A stretch of 64,000 nucleotides of DNA from Saprospiraceae bacterium (GTDB lineage Bacteria; Bacteroidota; Bacteroidia; Chitinophagales; Saprospiraceae). Positions 60,128 through 64,000 of this stretch are shown here, piece after piece. The DNA lies in assembly GCA_016714985.1 (NCBI GenBank), contig JADKBS010000032.1:1-64000 (forward strand), written 5' to 3'. A program made the translations under genes and the position numbers. The notes under the pieces were generated by a model, which was not told the DNA's origin, ran no database searches, and saw only the letters and a program-made list of their open reading frames with translations. Positions within the stretch are counted from its first letter, which is position 1. The number at the start of each line of letters is the position of its first letter.

Positions 60128-62557
60128 CTATAACCTCCTCCTTTCCTCACTCGCCCCCCCATCCCGCTGCCGTGCCTCCCGCAGTTTCCGGTTCCCAAAC
60201 TTCCCGCTCCACGTCAGCATGAACACCCGCTCGGCCTGCAGGTAGCCTGCTTTCACGTAGAGGTTCTGGCTATCTTCACGGGAGGTGCCCTTGAAATTGT
60301 TGGTCATGAAAATATCGTTGCAATTGAAGGCCAGCTTGCCCCATTTCTCCCCAAAATCCTTGGAAAAACCGAGGTTCAGGTTGCCGTTCGGGCTGAACTT
60401 GGTCACGCCGTAGCGGTTGGCGGTGATGAAAAAGGCACTCAGGTCTATCGTGAACTTGTGGGGCAAGCGGAAACTGTGGTTCGAGTTGAATCCCAGCAAG
60501 TAGGCGTCGTAGTTGAAGTCCACACCCTCCAGTTCCACCAAAAAACTTTGCCAGGCCAAGAAGACGTTGTTCTGCGTCTCGTACCATTTGGTGGGCTGCA
60601 CGGCGAAATTGACCATGGCGTAGGCGGTCTGCGTCGAGCCGTTGTTCACGGGGTAGGTGATGTGCGTGTTGTTCACCACGTCCACGTCGGGGATGTCCCT
60701 CATGCTCTCGGTTTCCTTGTTGTACTCCACGGTCAGGTTGATGATTTTGTAGCGGTAATCCGCCCGAATGGCCTGAACGAAGGCGGGCTGCAAGGACGGG
60801 TTGCCACCCTGCACGGTGCTGGGGTCATAAAATATGAGGTAGGGTGCCAACTGCGTGAACCCGGGCCGGAATATGCGGCGGCTATAGGATAAATTAATGC
60901 TCTGGTTTTCATTGATATTCCGCATTAAATAAATACTGGGAAACCACGAGCCATACTGCCTGTCCACTACGTTTGGCTGGGCTTTTGAGCCGAGGTTGGT
61001 ATTGGTGTATTCATACCTTAAACCCAGCTTCATGTCCATTTTGGCATTTAATTTAAAAGATATGGTACTATATGCGGCGGCAATATCCTCCGTCAATTTA
61101 AACCGGGAAGTGAGCATGGAATCGGCCTGCCAGTCGCTGCCCTGCACCTGGTTTTCCACCCGCACGTCGTTGTCGAAATTGGACTGGGCGAACTTCACCC
61201 CTGCCTCGAACTGTGTTTCCTTTTTAAAGGTCTGGGCATAGTCGGCCTTTGCTACGGCGATATTGATGGGCGTTTCCTTGTTCACCCTTAGTTGTTGCTC
61301 GTTGCCCGTTTCGCCATTATTAAACTCCGTGAAATATCGGTAATCACTGGGGTTGTCTATGAAATAATCAATATAATCGGCGTCGAAGGTCAGCGTCTGC
61401 TTATCGTTAAACTTATGCTGCACATTGAAGTTTCCAGCCAATGATTGCCAATGGTTTATTTCATTGGTAAACATGCGGGTCGTGCTGTCCAAGGCGCTGC
61501 TCGTGCGGTGCAGGATTTTGTTCTCGGCGGTCATGTCCCAATAACGGTCGAAGAGGCTGCCCAACACGCCGATGGTCGTTTTTTTGCTCACGTCCAAGTC
61601 TGCTCCGAAGCGAGCGTTCTGCGTCCAAAGGTCGGGCGAGCGCACGCTGCGGCCATCTGTTTCTATGAAATCACTGCCCCGCTGGATGCCCCGGTAGTTG
61701 GTGAACACCTGCGGGTTATGGTCGAATTGCATGGAATAATTGCCGAAGAGGTTCAGTTTTCCCCTGCGGAAATTCAGGTTCAACCCTGTGCCGTACTTCT
61801 CTGCCTGGCCGTAGCCGCCGTTCACAGAATAGCTGCCGTTCAGGCCAGCATCTGCCGTTTTTTTCAGCACGATATTGATGACCCCGGCGCTGCCCTGCGC
61901 ATCGAAGCTGGCTGGTGGTGTGTGTATCAGTTCTATCCGCTCAATATTGTCGGCCAAAGTCCCTTCCAGCAGCGAGATGATGGCGTCGGGTGGCAACGGG
62001 CTGATTTTCCCGTTTATCATTATGATGACCCCTTGCTTGCCGCTCATTGAAATGCTGTTCGATTGCTTGTTCACGAGCACGCCCGGCGAGCGTTGGAGCA
62101 CCTGCAAGGCGTTCCCCCCGGCGTTCACGCTACTGGCCGCCACGTTGATGTTCATGCGGTCAATCTTCTGCTCGAAGAACGGCTTCTTCGCCACGACCTG
62201 CACCTCCTGCAATTGCGAGGCTTCCTCCTGCAACACAATGGTTTCCAAGGACTTGTGCCCCGTGTTCTCCATTGTGAAAACACTGGACAGGTACTCGCTG
62301 AAACCGACCATTGTCACCCGCAGCAGGTAGTTCCCGCCGCTGATTTCATCGAGGCTGAATTTCCCGTCGTCATTAGTGACGTTGCCCTTGGCGAGGCTGG
62401 AATCTGCCGCAATTAATAGTAAAACGGATGCGCCGGGCAATGGCTGGTCAGTTGCATCGGTAATTTCGCCCATGAGTTGCGCTTGTGCAAACGAGGAGGA
62501 AATGCAAAGAGAATTAAGGCCGAACAGCAGCGCTGCGGCGAGGGTTTTTGATAACAT
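60128..62557 (-). CDS. TonB-dependent receptor-like outer-membrane beta-barrel protein
   Basis: An 809-residue protein with a signal peptide (LNSLCISSSFAQAQ). Residues about 28-110 are a carboxypeptidase-regulatory-like domain (GEITDATDQPLPGASVLLL). Residues about 120-230 are plug-like (VLVNKQSNSISMSGKQGVII, SAGVINIVLKK). The rest is a 14-strand-type outer-membrane beta-barrel of the family common in Bacteroidota (GGYGQAEKYGTGLNLNFRRG, WFPSIYLMRNINENQSINLS). A TonB box is not certain. The substrate is unknown. It is unlinked to a SusD gene, so this is not a polysaccharide-uptake pair. Confidence 0.87.
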   Translation of the reverse strand: MLSKTLAAALLFGLNSLCISSSFAQAQLMGEITDATDQPLPGASVLLLIAADSSLAKGNVTNDDGKFSLDEISGGNYLLRVTMVGFSEYLSSVFTMENTGHKSLETIVLQEEASQLQEVQVVAKKPFFEQKIDRMNINVAASSVNAGGNALQVLQRSPGVLVNKQSNSISMSGKQGVIIMINGKISPLPPDAIISLLEGTLADNIERIELIHTPPASFDAQGSAGVINIVLKKTADAGLNGSYSVNGGYGQAEKYGTGLNLNFRRGKLNLFGNYSMQFDHNPQVFTNYRGIQRGSDFIETDGRSVRSPDLWTQNARFGADLDVSKKTTIGVLGSLFDRYWDMTAENKILHRTSSALDSTTRMFTNEINHWQSLAGNFNVQHKFNDKQTLTFDADYIDYFIDNPSDYRYFTEFNNGETGNEQQLRVNKETPINIAVAKADYAQTFKKETQFEAGVKFAQSNFDNDVRVENQVQGSDWQADSMLTSRFKLTEDIAAAYSTISFKLNAKMDMKLGLRYEYTNTNLGSKAQPNVVDRQYGSWFPSIYLMRNINENQSINLSYSRRIFRPGFTQLAPYLIFYDPSTVQGGNPSLQPAFVQAIRADYRYKIINLTVEYNKETESMRDIPDVDVVNNTHITYPVNNGSTQTAYAMVNFAVQPTKWYETQNNVFLAWQSFLVELEGVDFNYDAYLLGFNSNHSFRLPHKFTIDLSAFFITANRYGVTKFSPNGNLNLGFSKDFGEKWGKLAFNCNDIFMTNNFKGTSREDSQNLYVKAGYLQAERVFMLTWSGKFGNRKLREARQRDGGASEERRRL

Positions 62558-62617
62558 AGTCGGATGATTTACCTCACACTAGCCCTTCTCTTGCGAGGAG
62601 AGCAGGGAGTGCTTGAT

Positions 62618-63400
62618 TCAAAAGATTAACTTAGTTGGTGGTGATTCCTGTTTTGAGTACCAGTAGTCCATCATCTGCTGAGTCAGTGCCTGCTGGCTGG
62701 TCGTGTCTTTTAATAGGTCATCAAAACTCATCTGCTTGATGTCGAGGCAATATTGCATGAGCAGCCACGCCTCATAATAATCCCTTGGTGCTACCGTGCC
62801 GTCCTTGAAATGAAATGCCCAGCCGTCTGTTTCGTCCATTTTTCGTTCAATATTTGCCTTTAGATAAAGCTGGTCAGCGTCCTTCCGGGCAATGTATTCC
62901 GGATAGCCTTCCCACTTCCAGTTGGGGTGGCCAGCGACTGGGTTGGAGTGCAAAAACCCATATTTTTCAAATTGCAAACAATGCACCGCCTCATGGGCGA
63001 TTAATTGGGTCAGGTTCCATTGATGGCCATTTAATGCCACATAATTCGCCTTGGAATCGGCATCCCCCATGAGCACTATGATGTCCGAAAATCCCCAACC
63101 AAAAGCCTGTCCACGCAGCGTTTCCATGAGTTTCGGATAAATGGAGCCGTCGTTCAGGCAGAGGTTCAGCCGTGTGTTTTCATTAAACAGCTCGCTTGAT
63201 TTTAATAATTGTGCAGCATCATCAAGCCTTGTGATTAAATCCTTTTCCAGCGGCGAATGATGGTAAACGGTGAACATCCCTGCCGCTGTTTTATTGGCAT
63301 ATAACCAATTTGGATTTAAGGCAATGCCTGCCAAAATCCCCAGCAATAGCAGGCCCGTTGCCGTTATTCTTGCTGCCCATTTTGCGATAATTCGTTTCAT
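62618..63400 (-). CDS. Putative membrane-anchored zinc metallopeptidase (HEAVH)
   Basis: A 260-residue protein with one N-terminal helix (WAARITATGLLLLGILAGIA). LIAHEAVHCLQFEKYGF carries an HExxH zinc-binding motif, and WKWEGYPEYIARKD about 30 residues later may supply the third ligand (gluzincin-like WEGxxEY). No peptidase family is certain. It is probably anchored facing the periplasm. The start at 63400 is chosen so that the helix is N-terminal; an upstream ATG would add seven residues. Confidence 0.72.
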   Translation of the reverse strand: MKRIIAKWAARITATGLLLLGILAGIALNPNWLYANKTAAGMFTVYHHSPLEKDLITRLDDAAQLLKSSELFNENTRLNLCLNDGSIYPKLMETLRGQAFGWGFSDIIVLMGDADSKANYVALNGHQWNLTQLIAHEAVHCLQFEKYGFLHSNPVAGHPNWKWEGYPEYIARKDADQLYLKANIERKMDETDGWAFHFKDGTVAPRDYYEAWLLMQYCLDIKQMSFDDLLKDTTSQQALTQQMMDYWYSKQESPPTKLIF

Positions 63401-63499
63401 ATAATTATGTTTTTTAGTCATTGCTAAGCAATTTTCCTACGTATAGTTCGCCCTTATAGCGTGGACGGTTCGCTTCGGGATGAAAAAAGCGGCGTGTGC

Positions 63500-63546
63500 C
63501 CCCTCTCACCCTCTCACTCTCTCACCCTCTCACCCTCTCACCCTCT
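63500..63546. repeat. 8-bp array CACCCTCT after the regulator stop
   Basis: About six copies of CACCCTCT/CACTCTCT lie between the regulator and the metallopeptidase gene, beginning at the regulator's stop codon. It is a simple tandem array of the boundary class. Confidence 0.85.
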
Positions 63547-64000
63547 AATTCTCCACCCCCGCCAGCCTATCCCGCCACTCCACGGGCGTCATGCCGAACT
63601 CCTGCTTGAACACCCGCCCGAAATAGCCGGGGTCGTTGAAGCCGGAATCGAAGGCCACGGAAGTAATGGTCAGGTGCTGGTTTTCGAGCAGTTCCTTGGC
63701 CTTTGCTAGCCGGATGTTTCGAATGAACTTCGTGGCCGAGCAGCCCGTCAGCGCCGAGAGCTTGCGGTGCAGGTGCGAGTGGCTCATGCCTATTTCCTTG
63801 CAAAGCCCCTCCACGTTGAACTCGGCATCGTCTAAATGGGCTTCCACTGCACGGCGCACTTTCCGTACGAAATAGTCTTCTGATTCCTTCATTTCAGGGG
63901 CAACGGGTTTGGTCAATTTCAATGGGAAATGCTCCCCGCCAATGCCTGCCACGCTACGGTAGTGGCGTTGCAAGCGGCGGCGGGTTTCCAGCAGGTTGCG
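63545..64000 (-). CDS. C-terminal AraC-type DNA-binding domain of a response regulator or hybrid two-component regulator (cut by window edge)
   Basis: The open frame runs to the window edge, 151 residues. The last 100 residues are an AraC-type double helix-turn-helix (FNVEGLCKEIGMSHSHLHRK, ITSVAFDSGFNDPGYFGRVF). It is preceded by RNLLETRRRLQRHY, the linker that usually joins a receiver domain to the HTH in hybrid two-component systems. Upstream domains are out of view. It regulates an unknown target, and the adjacent metallopeptidase and barrel genes are candidates by position. Confidence 0.8.
   Translation of the reverse strand, partial: RNLLETRRRLQRHYRSVAGIGGEHFPLKLTKPVAPEMKESEDYFVRKVRRAVEAHLDDAEFNVEGLCKEIGMSHSHLHRKLSALTGCSATKFIRNIRLAKAKELLENQHLTITSVAFDSGFNDPGYFGRVFKQEFGMTPVEWRDRLAGVEN

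Noticed and set aside
63500..63546. Possible CRISPR array
   Set aside because: The repeat is a simple 8-bp tandem unit with no spacers.

Overview
The window looks like a chromosome segment from a member of the Bacteroidota, probably the Saprospiria (a placement by gene content only). The evidence is: several very large secreted proteins ending in type IX secretion (T9SS) sorting domains; a carboxypeptidase-like/TonB-type outer-membrane barrel protein; a C-terminal AraC domain of the kind found in hybrid two-component regulators; many Bacteroidota-typical DUF families (DUF5916, DUF4260, DUF4180, DUF6157); few Shine-Dalgarno sequences; and occasional TAnnTTTG -7 promoter boxes. I saw no rRNA, tRNA, CRISPR array or intact transposase gene.

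Layout. 1-5 kb is an oxidative-stress block: an OxyR homologue with both redox cysteines (truncated by the window edge), a CPA-type cation/proton antiporter and katG. Two OxyR-like operators with identical spacing sit upstream of oxyR and of katG. 5-10 kb holds a Crp/Fnr regulator, DUF4260, DinB-like and Cdd1-like genes, and a two-gene isoquinoline 1-oxidoreductase/xanthine dehydrogenase-type molybdoenzyme operon. 10-14 kb is one secreted FG-GAP repeat protein broken by two one-base frameshifts. 14-18 kb carries DUF6157, a DGPF (YciI-like) protein and an ECF42-type sigma factor, with a four-helix-bundle gene bounded by heptamer arrays wedged between the last two; ada follows. 18-31 kb is a mosaic of lipoproteins, an NhaD antiporter with two tiny membrane proteins, a GMC oxidoreductase, small membrane proteins, and a 165-bp MITE-like element. 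31-39 kb has a DsbA-like protein, a His-rich protein, a DUF3299-like protein, DUF5916, a thioredoxin-reductase-like flavoprotein, a methyltransferase, an XRE/membrane-protein pair and a broken acetyltransferase. 39-46 kb is two T9SS-secreted proteins.

46-51.3 kb is the most distinctive accessory region. A TIR-STAND-TPR protein (bacterial NLR-like) has an AT-rich sensor segment. It is flanked upstream by a fragment of its own N-terminus fused to a histidine-kinase tail, and downstream by a second copy of its C-terminal tail. A coupled pair of uncharacterised genes lies in between, and a 31-codon dihydrofolate-reductase fragment marks the far edge. 51-57 kb is a 1896-residue secreted protein with BNR, DUF4874/DUF4832 and PKD domains. 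57-64 kb has a coupled subclass B1 metallo-beta-lactamase operon, a lipoprotein histidine phosphatase, an outer-membrane beta-barrel protein, a putative metallopeptidase and the end of a regulator.

Two features run through the whole window. First, gene boundaries repeatedly carry short tandem arrays with 7-10 bp units, a different unit at each place, abutting start or stop codons. Second, at least six one-base frameshifts fall at or next to short homopolymers in otherwise intact genes, which suggests base-calling indels rather than real decay.
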